Under the pieces are notes generated by a model that saw only the letters and a program-made list of their open reading frames with translations, made no database searches and was not told the origin of the DNA. A program made the position numbers and the translations under genes. This document shows, in pieces, positions 29,474-39,951 of a stretch of 64,000 nucleotides of DNA (position 1 is its first letter; every line of letters starts with the position of its first letter). The stretch comes from Heterodera schachtii. Taxonomy: Eukaryota > Nematoda > Chromadorea > Rhabditida > Heteroderidae. Where the stretch lies: positions 1,717,852 to 1,781,851 of the forward strand of contig SIJG01000007.1 of the NCBI GenBank assembly GCA_023374025.1, written 5' to 3'.

Positions 29474-31761
29474 ATGGCGGACGTTTGGCCTAAGACGGTT
29501 CCAAAAGAGCAGCACCCTTTTTACGTCCTCCACCCCGAGCCTATTCGAATTTCTCCGCTGCTCCGATTTGCTCGTTGGTCGGCCCTCGGCCTAGGCATTG
29601 TGTGAGTAAAAAACAATGGAGAGAAAGGTGCTGAATGGGCTCCAAAATCCCTTTAGGTATGGTTTCGTCCGTCTTCGTATGGTCAGCAAATACCACGCGG
29701 ACATCCGCGAATGGGAAGTGCAAAAGACCATCCACAAGAAGGATGCGGATAAGGAGGAGTCATTGAGAGTGCTGCGGGAGCAAAACGAATGGATTATGAA
29801 GGTTTGAAGGGCAAATATCCATAAAAATGGCAAGATACTCCGTAAATAATATTTGTGATATCATTCGGTTTTCGGGGTCATGAGCACAGATTTGGCATTC
29901 ACCCTTTTACAACCCACGGATCCGAACATTGACTTGGTATTTTGTTTGTATATCACTCGGGTATTCTTGACGGTTTTAGGTTCAACAGAACCTACAGCTT
30001 TACTCATTTTATTTTGAGCCCTAGCGTTTACCTTTTTGTTGTTGCTCTTCGGCACCTTATTTTTTCGCCGATTTTCTAAAAACTTTTTGAGTGGTGGGGT
30101 GAGGCCACCAGAATGGAATTATGGGCCCGGCGATACCGATATTGAGATTTTTGATGAAATTTAGACGAAATTGTGGAACTCGAAAATTTGAATTTTCGAC
30201 TTTTTGTTCCGGTCCGGGACTCAAAATGGGTATCGGATTCAGGTTCCCCGACCCTTATTATTATTACTAGGGTTCGAAGTTGTATGCACTAAAAAATGCC
30301 AAATATGCGCATAAAATATGCACTAAAAATCCCCCAAATATGCCCTAAAAACCGGAAAAAGGCCCAAATATGCATTAAAATATGTCTTAAAAATTACCCA
30401 AAATGGCTTAACCCTCAAAAAAATGCCAAAAATTGTGTATAATTTAAGAATTGACTTTGAAAAGACCAAAACAAGGGCTAAGGAGCATTTTTAGACAATT
30501 GCAAAAATATTGAATTTCTAAATATTTTAATTTTTATTATATGCTAAAACAAAATTACATTTTTTATATAAATAATTTTTTCCCAAAAGTTCTTACAGAA
30601 AATTAAAAAATTTTCGATTTTTAAGGGTGTATTTTTTTAAAAATTCCCAAAAAGTCGATCCTTGTGTATTTTTCGCATTTTTCTTGTGAAAATTTGCCAA
30701 AAATGACCCAAATATGCTCTAAAAGTCCAAAAATGGCAAAATATGCATTTATTCTCGAAAACCCCCAAAATATGCTTTTATATGCACTAAAAACCTTAAC
30801 CAAATCAAAAAATTTTAACGTAGACATGCTATTTTTGAGCCACTTTCTTCATAGCATATGCGCAGAAAAAATATGCAAAATCATACAACTTCGAACCCTA
30901 ATTATTACAAATTCCGGTAATACTGTGCTTTGTCCCCCCCTTTTTCCGAAAATTTTTTTTATGATTTCAAAAGTCATGAAAAGGATGTTTCAAAGGGTTT
31001 TCGGGGTCGCTGATCACGAATTCGGCATCCATTTCGAGCAATTCCGAACCCCGGACCCGATTCGAACAAAAAGTCGAAAATTCAAATTTTTCGAATTTCC
31101 ATTTTTTGTCTAAATGAGTTTAAATACACGGAAACGAACTGAAAATCATCACTGATTCAATAAAAGATCATTTAAAACATTTTTAGACAAAGAATGGAAA
31201 TTCGAAAAATTTGAATTTTCGACTTTTTGTTCGAATCGGGTCCGGGCTTCGGAATTGTTCGAAATGGATGCCGGATTCGTGATCAGCGACCCCGAAAACC
31301 CTTTGAAACATCCTTTTCATGACTTTTGAAATCATAAAAAAAATTTTCGAAAAAAGGGGGGGGGGGGACAAAGCACAGTATTACCCAAATTCCTGCATTT
31401 TCGCCTCTGCGTCTGAAATTTTTGAAAATAACGGAGAAAAAATTTTTGGGCCAAAGCAAAAAAAAACCGGGCGTCCTCCCCGATTTTTTTTCTGGATACG
31501 GGCCTGACTTAATCCATCAATGATGTAATCGATAGCGCTAACAATACTAATTGTTTTTATCCTGGCCCAATAAACTGTTTAATAAATATTCCTGGGTTTT
31601 GACCAAAAAAGCCTTGAAAAGGACAGAAAATCTGTTGCGTAGGTTTAATTTGGTTTCATTTTTCGACCTTATGTTGCATTTTCCTTTTACAGATCACCGA
31701 AATGAATTTGGAGGAGGGAAAGTCGCAATTGGGCGTGGAGCATTTGTACGATTTGAAATAG
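29474..31761 (+). CDS. ATP5ME: ATP synthase subunit e, mitochondrial
   Basis: Subunit e of the F1Fo-ATP synthase membrane sector, involved in dimerisation of the complex in the inner membrane. Exons 29474-29601, 29657-29801 and 31693-31761 close in phase, giving 113 residues. The family signature sits at residues about 26-50: ISPLLRFARWSALGLGIVYG, a single membrane helix with the conserved GxxYG motif. A charged helical region then follows (ADIREWEVQKTIHKKDADKE). It is longer than the human protein (69 residues), as in nematode homologues, and has an N-terminal extension of about 25 residues. Intron 2 is 1.9 kb and contains two complete MITEs side by side. Confidence 0.8.
30268..30900. mobile_element. 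hAT-like MITE, TAGGGTTCGAAGTTGTATG ends
   Basis: Terminal inverted repeats TAGGGTTCGAAGTTGTATG and complement ending CTTCGAACCCTA at 30900. Exact 8-bp duplications ATTATTAC (30260-30267, 30901-30908). It lies in ATP5ME intron 2, with no transposase. The interior is rich in AAATATGC repeats. Confidence 0.9.
30916..31385. mobile_element. GGTAATAC foldback MITE
   Basis: 470-bp near-perfect palindrome with ends GGTAATACTGTGCTTTGTCC and complement. Exact 8-bp duplications CAAATTCC (30908-30915, 31386-31393). It is inserted directly against the duplication of the neighbouring hAT element. Arms are more than 180 bp and contain GGGGTCGCTGATCACGAATT. Confidence 0.93.
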
Positions 31762-32316
31762 AAAGTGAAGAATCGTCTCACAACGACAAATTGCGATTAG
31801 GGATTTCTTTGTGTTATCAGTCACAGTTGACGAACCTTTCAATTGTTTTGTTTGGAAAAACAATGTTATTGTAGATTTCGTAAAAATAAAGAAATTTCAT
31901 TAGACTGAAATTGGGTGGAAAATTAAGGCTCGAATTTTGGCAACCCTGTCGAGTGGAGTTCGGTCTGACCTGGGGCCAGACCATGACAAGCCTGAATTTT
32001 TCCTGGACCTGAATTTTTGTCCAGGAAATCCATTTTTTCAAAATGTCGAACTCAACTGGCAAGTCGTAAAACATTTGGGGGGGGGGGGGTGTTTTTTTTG
32101 TGTTGGCTGAGAACATAAAATTTTACTAACAATAAACATTTACATGTAATGGTTTTGTATTTTTCCAATTTCTTCCCTTTCTTTCCCTTCCTTTTTCTCA
32201 TTTCGTTTCCATTTTCTCTTCCCCTGCAAACGGTGCTTCCCATTTTTCTTCATCATTTTCTTTTTCTTCGCTTCCATTTCTTTGTTTTTCCGTTCTCTCG
32301 TTGTTTTTGCGGTCGG
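31762..32316. other. Spacer
   Basis: Follows the ATP5ME stop. AATAAA-like site at about 31887. A G-run at 32077-32088 and a CT-rich tract lie before the CGTTTTCGCGCC array. No gene is seen. Confidence 0.5.
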
Positions 32317-32440
32317 GGTCGTTTTCGCGCCGTCGTTTTCGCGCCGTCGTTTTCGCGCCGCCGTTTTCGCGCCGTCGTTTTCGCGCCAGGTTCATTTTCG
32401 CGCCGTCGTTTCGCGCGGGGGTCGTTTTCGCGCGGTTGCA
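32317..32440 (+). repeat. Array of GTCGTTTTCGCGCC units (left arm)
   Basis: Eight copies of a 14-15-bp unit centred on TTTCGCGC, head to tail. The inverse array lies at 32905-33008. Confidence 0.9.
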
Positions 32441-32904
32441 TATATGTAAAATAAATAGGAGTATGTATTAAAGAAAATTTGTTTTTCTGATCAAATAAAT
32501 ATAACTCCCAACTATTCTGATCAGTGATCAGGAATCAGAAATCAAATTTCAGTTAGGACATCGCTTATGGCCGCAGAATCCCTGCGTATCTGGCATGCTA
32601 AGAAGTGGTCAGGTTCGGATTCACCCGGAGTAAAAGATTTTTTGTTTTTTTGGTGGATTTCCACACCTAATATGTCGATTATATTAAGTTTTAAAGTGAA
32701 TTTTTACCAAAATTATGACAACTTCGTCCCACAAAATGATCATAATTATGCAAATGCCAATTTGAATCCCGAAAACATTATCAATTTTCTCACTGGTATT
32801 TCCCGAAACTAAGAAATGCCACCTTAGTTTGTTCTGAAATTTTTCTTGCTTTTTTGTTAAATTTTTATAAGAAAAATAGTGTTTTTTTAGTTTTTTTTCT
32901 TTGG

Positions 32905-33008
32905 CGCGAAAACGACCCCCGCGCGAAAATGACAGCGCGAAAACGAACCTGGCGCGAAAACGGCGGCGCGAAAACGGCGGCGCGAAAACGACGGCGCGAA
33001 AACGACCT
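32905..33008 (-). repeat. Array of GGCGCGAAAACGAC units (right arm)
   Basis: Seven copies of the complement of the left-arm unit, separated from it by about 465 bp of AT-rich DNA with no splice-supported gene. The two arrays may be the arms of one element. Confidence 0.9.
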
Positions 33009-33046
33009 GGCCCGTTGTTTTTGCCACCTCCACCTAAAATTTGAAT

Positions 33047-33545
33047 TTATGGCATTTTGTCGGAATCGTTGCGAAACTCACAGCATTTTTTGACGAACTT
33101 TCCATTTATCTTTATTCCCTTCTTGTACAGTTGGAATTTTCGGCACACTCCTTGGCCTTGGCATTGTTCGCCGCAGGGACCGTTCGCCTTTGTGCCGTCG
33201 TGGCAAATGTACGCTTTGCCTTAATTTGTAAGACAAATGAGTGATTGAATGGTACGGTATCGCAATGGCAAGCATACGGTACGCCAAAAGTAAAATATTA
33301 AATGGTAAAAACCCACAGCACAATCCGTAGCCGCTGGCAAATTCCCACCACGCTTTGAAGCACATTTCTTCATTGCCCTTATTCTTCTTCCACATTTTGT
33401 TAACGATTTGCTCTGTTTGCTCTGTCCCTCTCCCATTAATTTTTCGGCAATTTTCCCCATTTGCCTTTGGGATGGATTTGTTTAGCTTTTCACTAATTTC
33501 GTCAATTTTACCAAATTCATTCCAATAAATCCCAAAATTCTTAAA
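33047..33545 (-). CDS. Cysteine-rich protein with CC/CxxxC-rich C-terminal domain, 5' incomplete
   Basis: Not recognised. Two minus exons, 33545-33317 and 33219-33047, close in phase. The upstream exon starts after a good acceptor (GGGATTAG), so either a further 5' exon or a trans-splice site lies upstream. The start codon is unresolved, and an in-frame ATG lies at about 33395. Ten cysteines are visible: one in ENCRK, then MCFKAWWEF, GLCCKAYIC, GPCGEQCQGQGVC and KKCCEF. This suggests five disulfides and an extracellular or secretory-pathway protein. The pattern is not a clear PLA2, Kunitz or EGF match. It lies 37 bp from the divergently oriented ShK-type gene. Confidence 0.55.
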
Positions 33546-33582
33546 CTAATCCCTCCCAATTTTTTATTCGTTTTTTTCAACA

Positions 33583-34129
33583 ATGTTTCAATTTGCGCTG
33601 TTTCTGCTGTTACTAATTGTTGAGTTCGCTGACATTGCTAATTTATTTCATTTGTCTCAGTTGGAAAATTCCCTCGGGCAATTCCCGACGAGTAGCACAA
33701 CTGAGAAGACGAGCACAGAATATGTGCCGTGGCTTTACCGATTCGGTCAAAAGCTAATGCGTGAGTTTAAGAGACAAAAAATTTAAAAATTAAATTTCGA
33801 TGGATCAAAGGATTTAAATATTTTCAGTGTGCCAAGACAATATTCCATCGGACGAATGTCAGAAGCATGAAAATGATTGCCAAGTGATTGTTGGAAGGGC
33901 GGGGGGAAGCAGAGAAGGGATAGAAGAAGCGGTCAATGGCAACTCGTACAAAAGGCAACTCGTATTTTACAAAATAAAGCCTAAGCCTAGGCCAAAGTAA
34001 GCTTAAGCCTAGGCCTAACTAAGCAATTGTACGAGTTGCCCTTTGAGTTGCCATGACACCGAAGAAGCGTCTGACTTTAAGGACCAATGTTTTACCAGTT
34101 GAACCACCGAGACTGCAGTCCATCACAGA

Positions 34130-34160
<31 letters not shown>

Positions 34161-34510
34161 GATTAGCGAGAGACTAATTGGCCAATCAGAGGGGGACTGA
34201 TTAGTGAGAGACTAATTGGCCAATCAGAGGGGCACTGATTAGTGAGAGACTAATTGGCCAATCAGAGGGGGACTGATTACTGAGAGACTAATTGGCCAAT
34301 CAGAGGGGGACTGATTACTGAGAGACTAATTGGCCAATCAGAGGGGGACTGATTTGCGGGGAAAGAATGGGTCCATCATTTTTTAAGTGCAACTTTCCAT
34401 TCCCTCTTTTTCAGGATATCATAAAGCGCCGAGAAATGGCATTGTTCTGTTGTGGCACCTGCCGAACTTTGTATCCGAATTTTTTGCCAAAACAATCGGG
34501 GAGAAAATAA
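33583..34510 (+). CDS. Secreted protein with single ShK/SXC-type cysteine domain
   Basis: Small secreted protein. Exons 33583-33760, 33828-33883 and 34415-34510 close in phase and encode 109 residues. Residues 1-20 are a signal peptide (MFQFALFLLLLIVEFADIAN). A Ser/Thr-rich linker follows. The C-terminal domain starts LCQDNIPSDECQKHENDCQ and ends in FCCGTCRTL, giving the six-cysteine order and terminal C..C..C spacing of ShK/SXC domains. Such domains are abundant in nematode surface and secreted proteins and are not by themselves evidence of toxicity. Intron 2 carries a 28-G run and 38-bp repeats. Confidence 0.6.
34130..34350 (+). repeat. G28 run followed by 38-bp repeats with inverted CCAAT
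   Basis: A run of 28 G (34130-34157) is followed by five copies of a 38-bp unit containing GACTAATTGGCCAATCAGAG, i.e. back-to-back ATTGG/CCAAT. It lies in intron 2 of the ShK-type gene. Confidence 0.92.
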
Positions 34511-35228
34511 GGCAAATGCAAAAGTTGTGAAGATTATTTCAATTTTTATTTTCATTGCAGAGGAAACATCAGTCAGAAGCAACTGCGAAAAAGAGCAGAT
34601 AAATTAAAATGGAAAAATTCACGACAAAATTAACAAAGCAAATAAATTTTAATTGATTAAATGTTACAATTTCTGGGTTTTTATGGTCTAATCGCGAGAA
34701 GAACAAATCGAAGTCAATGCAAAGAAAGGAAATGATCAGAAAAAGCCATTAACAAGAAAAAGCGAGAGATAAACAAACACTTGCAATAAAACAAGAAAAT
34801 TAGTGACTTTTGATAAAATAATTTCTGAAATTCGAAAAGTTTGTCATTTCATCATTTCTTAGTGCTTTTTCGCGATTTTTGAGTCATTTAATTTTGGGGC
34901 GCTGGCGATGCCGACAGACGCCGCCGGGTAACAATTGGAAATTTTGGCATTTTTCCTATCTGTGCCTGTTAGGATCAAAAATTTAATATATTGAACGACG
35001 GTCTAACTCAGTTGGGCGCGCAAGTTTGGGCGCCAGCATGTTTTTCCACTATAACTTTCTATAACTTTTTTCTTTGTCATCCAAAACCAACATTGTTGGT
35101 ATCATTCGAAAGCTTAACATGTTTAGAAACTTTTTCTAATAAATCGCTTCGCGATTAGACAATTACCAAAAAAGTTATACATGAATATTGCAAAAAAGCT
35201 CAAAAATTTTTCTTAAAAACTTTTTTAT
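34511..35228. other. Spacer
   Basis: AATAAA sites shortly after the ShK gene. AT-rich, with a GGCGCGCAAGTTTGGGCGCC segment at about 35016. No gene is seen. Confidence 0.5.
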
Positions 35229-36629
35229 ATGCAAGAAAATTTAAGGGAGAGAGAGAAAGGGGGAAGGGGGGAAGGGAAGGGAGAGAGAGAGGGGGAAGGG
35301 GGGAAGGGAAGGGAGAGAGAGAGAGCGGGAACGGGGGGGAGGGAAGGGAGAGAGAGAGAGGGGGAAGGGGGGAAGGGAAGGGAGAGAGAGAGAGCGGGAA
35401 CGGGGGGGGAGGGAAGGGAGAGAGAGAGAGGGGGAAGGGGGGAAGGGAAGGGAGAGAGAGGAGAGGGGGAAGGGGGGAAGGGAAGGGAGAGAGAGAGAGG
35501 GGGAAGGGGGGGAGGGAAGGGAGAGAGAGAGAGGGGGAAGGGGGGAAGGGAAGGGAGAGAGAGAGAGGGGGAAGGGGGGAAGGGAAGGGAGAGAGAGAGA
35601 GAGCGGGAACGGGGGGGAGGGAAGGGAGAGAGAGAGAGGGGGAAGGGGGGAAGGGAAGGGAGAGAGACGGGGAACGGGAACGGGGGGGGGAAGGGAGAGA
35701 GAGAGAGGGGGAAGGGGGGAAGGGAAGGGAGAGAGACGGGGAACGGGAACGGGGGGGGGAGAGAGAGAGAGGGGGAAGGGGGGAAGGGAAGGGAGGAGAG
35801 AGAGAGGGGGAAGGGGGGAAGGGAAGGGAGAGAGAGAGAGGGGGACGGGGGAAGGGAAGGGAGAGAGAGAGAGGGGGAAGGGGGGAAGGGAAGGGAGAGA
35901 GAGAGAGCGGGAACGGGGGGGAGGGAAGGGAGAGAGAGAGAGGGGGAAGGGGGGAAGGGAAGGGAGAGAGACGGGGAACGGGAACGGGGGGGGGAAGGGA
36001 GAGAGAGAGAGGGGGAAGGGGGGAAGGGAAGGGAGAGAGACGGGGAACGGGAACGGGGGGGGGGAGAGAGAGAGAGGGGGAAGGGGGGAAGGGAAGGGAG
36101 AGAGAGAGAGGGGGAAGGGGGGAAGGGAAGGGAGAGAGAGAGAGGGGGAAGGGGGGAAGGGAAGGGAGAGAGAGAGGGGGAAGGGGGGAAGGGAAGGGAG
36201 AGAGAGAGAGCGGGAACGGGGGGGAGGGAAGGGAGAGAGAGAGAGGGGGAAGGGGGGAAGGGAAGGGAGAGAGAGAGAGCGGGAACGGGGGGGAGGGAAG
36301 GGAGAGAGAGAGAGGGGGAAGGGGGGAAGGGAAGGGAGAGAGAGAGAGGGGGAAGGGGGGAAGGGAAGGGAGAGAGAGAGAGGGGGAACGGGGGGGAGGG
36401 AAGGGAGAGAGAGAGAGGGGGAAGGGGGGAAGGGAAGGGAGAGAGAGAGAGGGGGAAGGGGGGAAGGGAAGGGAGAGAGAGAGAGCGGGAACGGGGGGGA
36501 GGGAAGGGAGAGAGAGAGAGGGGGAAGGGGGGAAGGGAAGGGAGAGAGACGGGGAACGGGAACGGGGGGGGGGAAGGGGGGAAGGGAAGGGAGAGAGACG
36601 GGGAACGGGAACGGGGGGGGGGGGGTTGA
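35229..36629 (+). repeat. 1.4-kb polypurine satellite
   Basis: Purine-only strand built from units GGGAGAGAGAGAGAGGGGGA plus AGGGGGGAAGGGAA, interspersed with CGGGAACGGGG variants. Frames stay open on both strands (up to about 480 codons) because the units lack stops. It is not a gene. Confidence 0.97.
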
Positions 36630-37295
36630 AGTTACGTACCTCCAAAGGCACTCCAACTTTTGATGCTGCTGCTGCGCATTGTGCAGAATGTGCTAATTAA
36701 TGCTATGGCTTATTTGGTCAATTGAGCGATGAAGCGAGCAAAGATTCCTTTGATTTTTGTTGGCGATTGTTTTGCGTGAAATCGTATTTTGATAAATCCT
36801 CCAATGCCACTCCTTTGCCTGCTTCGCTTCCCTTCCCTTGTCCATATGGCTTTTTTCCTATGCTTTATCCCATGCTTTTCCTCCATTTCCCTGTGCCTCC
36901 CCTCGGGGCTTACATTCCATGCCCTCCCCCCCCCCCCCCCCCCCCTTTTCTCATTCATCCCGTTTTCGCTTCTCTTTTTGCCCCTCCTATAATTCGATTA
37001 TTCTCCCCATTTATTTCCCAAAAGTGCCGCGCCGTCGTAAAATTCCTTCGTCACTTTTTTCGCCAATTGCACTGCGCATTTTCGTTAATTTTTTCACGCC
37101 ATTCTTTCGAGTTTTTCAGAAATTTCCGTCCTTAGCCGCGAAAGTGCGTTTAATTGGATTGACGATTTTAGCGAAGAACGATGTGCTTTTGTTGTGTTGC
37201 ACTGAGGCGGAATCAAACGCATTGCGGCGGAGCGAAAGTATTTAAGCGGCAAAGGCAACGGACAGTCACCGAAAGAGTGCCGAAAGAACGAAGAA
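36630..37295. other. Upstream region of the collagen gene
   Basis: Pyrimidine-rich, with a C18 run at about 36928 and CAAT motifs. The collagen promoter presumably lies here, but no specific element can be assigned. Confidence 0.4.
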
Positions 37296-38660
37296 ATGTC
37301 GGCACACGCGGCAACGAGCGGTGCCATCGCATTCAGTGGAGCAACAGTAAGTTAATGGCAAAAAGAGGGGAGGGAGGGAGCCAAAAATGGGAAAGGGACG
37401 GAGTGATCACTGATCAGCAGTGATCAGTGATCAGTCACTGCTCGTTAAGCTCGTCCTTTGTTTGGGCTCTCTGTTGTCGGTGTACAACGAAATGCAAAGC
37501 ATTTGGGGCGAATTGGACGTGGAGATGAGTCAGTTCAGGGTGAGAGAAGAGTGTTTGTGGCAATTGGATTAAAATTAAATGTAGGCCCAAGCGGACGGAC
37601 TTTGGGACGATTTGCTGACAATGGGCGCGGGCACTTCCTCAAACCGAAAGCGACGGGCAGCGATCGAAAGTGCGGCGGAGGACGACAATTTGCCGACCAA
37701 TCGAAACCGGCGAAATGGGTACAGCGTCGCTTCTGCTGTTCCTGCACCTCCCTGCAGTGAGACAGTGTCCAAACTCGTAAATGCCTTAAATTCATAAAGA
37801 GTGCGAAGCGATCAATCCATGCCCACACGGAGCGGCCGGGCCGCCGGGAGACAATGGCCCGCCGGGACTGGCGGGAATCCCGGGAAAAGACGGTTTTTCC
37901 GGGGTGGCGGCGTCGGATTGGCACAGTGGGCCGTTGAAGGGATGCTTTGTGAGTTGGTCAACTTGATGAGTTCATTACATTTTCTTACACAAATTCCTAT
38001 TCAGAATTGTCTCGCCGGTCCGCAAGGGAACCCCGGCGAGGCAGGACGACCCGGGGTTCGTGGAATGTGAGTTTGGAGGAAGACAACACTTTTTTGATTG
38101 GCGAACATTAATTTCCAAAATGTGTAGGCGTGGCCCCAAAGGATCGCCTGGGATGCCGGGCCGTGACGGAGTGCCAGGACTGCCCGGAATACAAGGGGAC
38201 GAAGGCGAGCAGGGCAAGGACGGATTGCCAGGAAAGGGCGGCGAACACGGGCAGGACGCTGAAAAGCCAATCGGACGACGGGGGCCAAAGGGTGCACCAG
38301 GAGAACATGGCAATGAAGGACCGGTCGGAAGCCCGGGCAACCCGGGACCCATCGGGAAACAGGGGCCACATGGTCAATTGGGACCGCGTGGGTTCGAAGG
38401 GCCCCCGGGGGCGGACGGAGACGAAGGCGGACTTGGCACGGGAGGGAAAATCGGAAGAGACGCGGCTTATTGGTCGGTTTGGGCAGGCACAAATTCAAGA
38501 CAAAGGATAACACTAATGGCATTCATTCAGCCCATGCCCGGGCCGAGAAGGGCACAAAGGCCGAGGGGGCGGCGCAGGGATTGAACACGGAGGGGCACAG
38601 AGAGAAGGCGAATACGGCGGACACAAAAGTGGTGGCGCATATCGCCGAAGGGTGCACTGA
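37296..38660 (+). CDS. Cuticle collagen
   Basis: Structural protein of the nematode cuticle. Seven exons close in phase: 37296-37346, 37435-37539, 37585-37756, 37800-37948, 38005-38066, 38128-38472 and 38531-38660, giving 337 residues. The N-terminal domain has a single membrane anchor (LVKLVLCLGSLLSVYNEM), then MQSIWGELDVEMSQFRAQAD with the typical Trp pattern (nematode cuticle collagen N-terminal domain). RKRR is a furin-type site at about residue 75. A CxC cluster (PPCKCEAINPC) precedes the first Gly-X-Y block. An interruption with WHSGPLKGCF and NCLAGPQG follows, then a long Gly-X-Y domain (RGPKGSPGMPGRDGVPGLPG onwards). The C-terminal AAYCPCPGREG cysteine pair ends in a Gly/His/Arg-rich tail. 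Introns are short. Confidence 0.95.
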
Positions 38661-39231
38661 TCGGAAAACCGGAGGAAAAGGACGAAGAAACGAGAAATGA
38701 TTTAAATGATCAGTCAAATAATCACAAAATCCATCTAAATCGGAAACAAATTGCCCACCCAATTAGCAATTAATTCGCTTTTGAATTTCTCTAATGAGTT
38801 GTTTTCCCCTTTTTCCTTTCTTTCTTTTTCCCTCCCCGGGCGTTTCATTTTTTTTTAATTAATATTTTCATTTTAAATCATCCTAAAATAACTTTGTTTT
38901 TAATAAAATATTTTATTTTGTCTGTTGTTTTTTTTTGATGAATCGGTCAAAGGCAAAGGCGAGGACGGCACACGCAATGCAAAATGTTATTTAGCAAGTG
39001 ACAAAAAAGGAAAGTTTGAGATGGCCACCCTTTTTGAAGTAAAAACTAATTCGGTGGCATTTTCCGGGAGGGGGCGGGGGAGGGAAAACGAACCGGGGAA
39101 AGTGACGGGGAAAGAAAGGACCCCGCGGGGGGGGGGTGAGGACGCCCCCCCCGCCCTCCGAAACGGCCAATTACTCAACTCTTAAAGTAATGTTTTACCA
39201 TTAAAGAACAAATAAATTAAAATAATTAGCT
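38661..39231. other. Spacer
   Basis: 3' region of the collagen gene. An open frame near 38925-39185 is Gly/Lys-rich with no splice support. Confidence 0.4.
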
Positions 39232-39828
39232 TTATAAGCATGACTGACAAATGAGTGTGAATTTTTTTTTCTGTCCCCCCCCCCCCCTCCCCCCAAAAGT
39301 GCGAATTGCCAATTTTGGCAAAAATCCGTCGCCGCTGCTCCGTCTAAAGTGCCTGTTTCTGTTGGCTAATAATAAATTCATTTCCATTCCCTCAATTTTC
39401 ACTATGAAATAATCCGTCGTTGACAACTAAAAAAAGTCACACATTCTTTCAAAAAACAAATCGTCATCAGTGCCGAATTGGCGAACATTCGAAACTTCAA
39501 AATTAATGGAAAAATGTTAAAGGTACTTACAAAAGGTAAAAAAAAGGGGAGGAAAGGGTTGAGGGGGGGGGGGGGGTGTCCCTCCGCCTCCCTCCCCCAT
39601 TATTGGCACTTTTAATGAGTTGAACGGCGACGACGGGGGAAGAGGCTATTTTGGGGACAAAAACAAATGACTTATCCCCAACCCGGGGGAGCTCAACCGT
39701 AGCAGAACCTTCTCCTCCTCCCCATTGTTCACTGAATGAAATGCTCCCCCCCCCCTTCTCTCTTCCGTTTTTTCTTGGAATTTTATGTAAAAAAGCAGCA
39801 CAAAGCAATGAATGAATGTCAAATTCAT
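39232..39828 (-). CDS. Possible secreted protein fragments (weak)
   Basis: An ATG at 39828 on the minus strand opens a signal-peptide-like segment (MNLTFIHCFVLLFYIKFQ). Downstream, a different frame reads ATVELPRVGDKSFVFVPKIA and a third segment after TTTTTTTAG reads TTDYFIVKIEGMEMNLLLAN. They look coding but G/C homopolymers obscure the junctions, so the exon structure is not established. No family recognised. Confidence 0.3.
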
Positions 39829-39951
39829 TGCGAAATTGAATTCCCGAAAACCTTTCTTTCCGAAAAACAATTTGTCCAAATTTGTCATCTCGGAATTTGC
39901 CTTTGGGTGGGCTAAAACAGAAGAAAATGCGTCATATGGAGACAATTGTAA

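Noticed and set aside
29474..31761. Treating the MITE region in intron 2 as separate genes
   Set aside because: Frames within 30664-31113 and 31183-31371 are arms of the foldback element read in opposite directions.
33583..34510. Calling the ShK-type gene a toxin
   Set aside because: ShK/SXC domains are common in ordinary nematode secreted proteins. Nothing here indicates toxicity.
35200..36656. Open frames of 460-480 codons on both strands
   Set aside because: They arise from a stop-free polypurine satellite. Composition is two or three residue types and frames are open on both strands.
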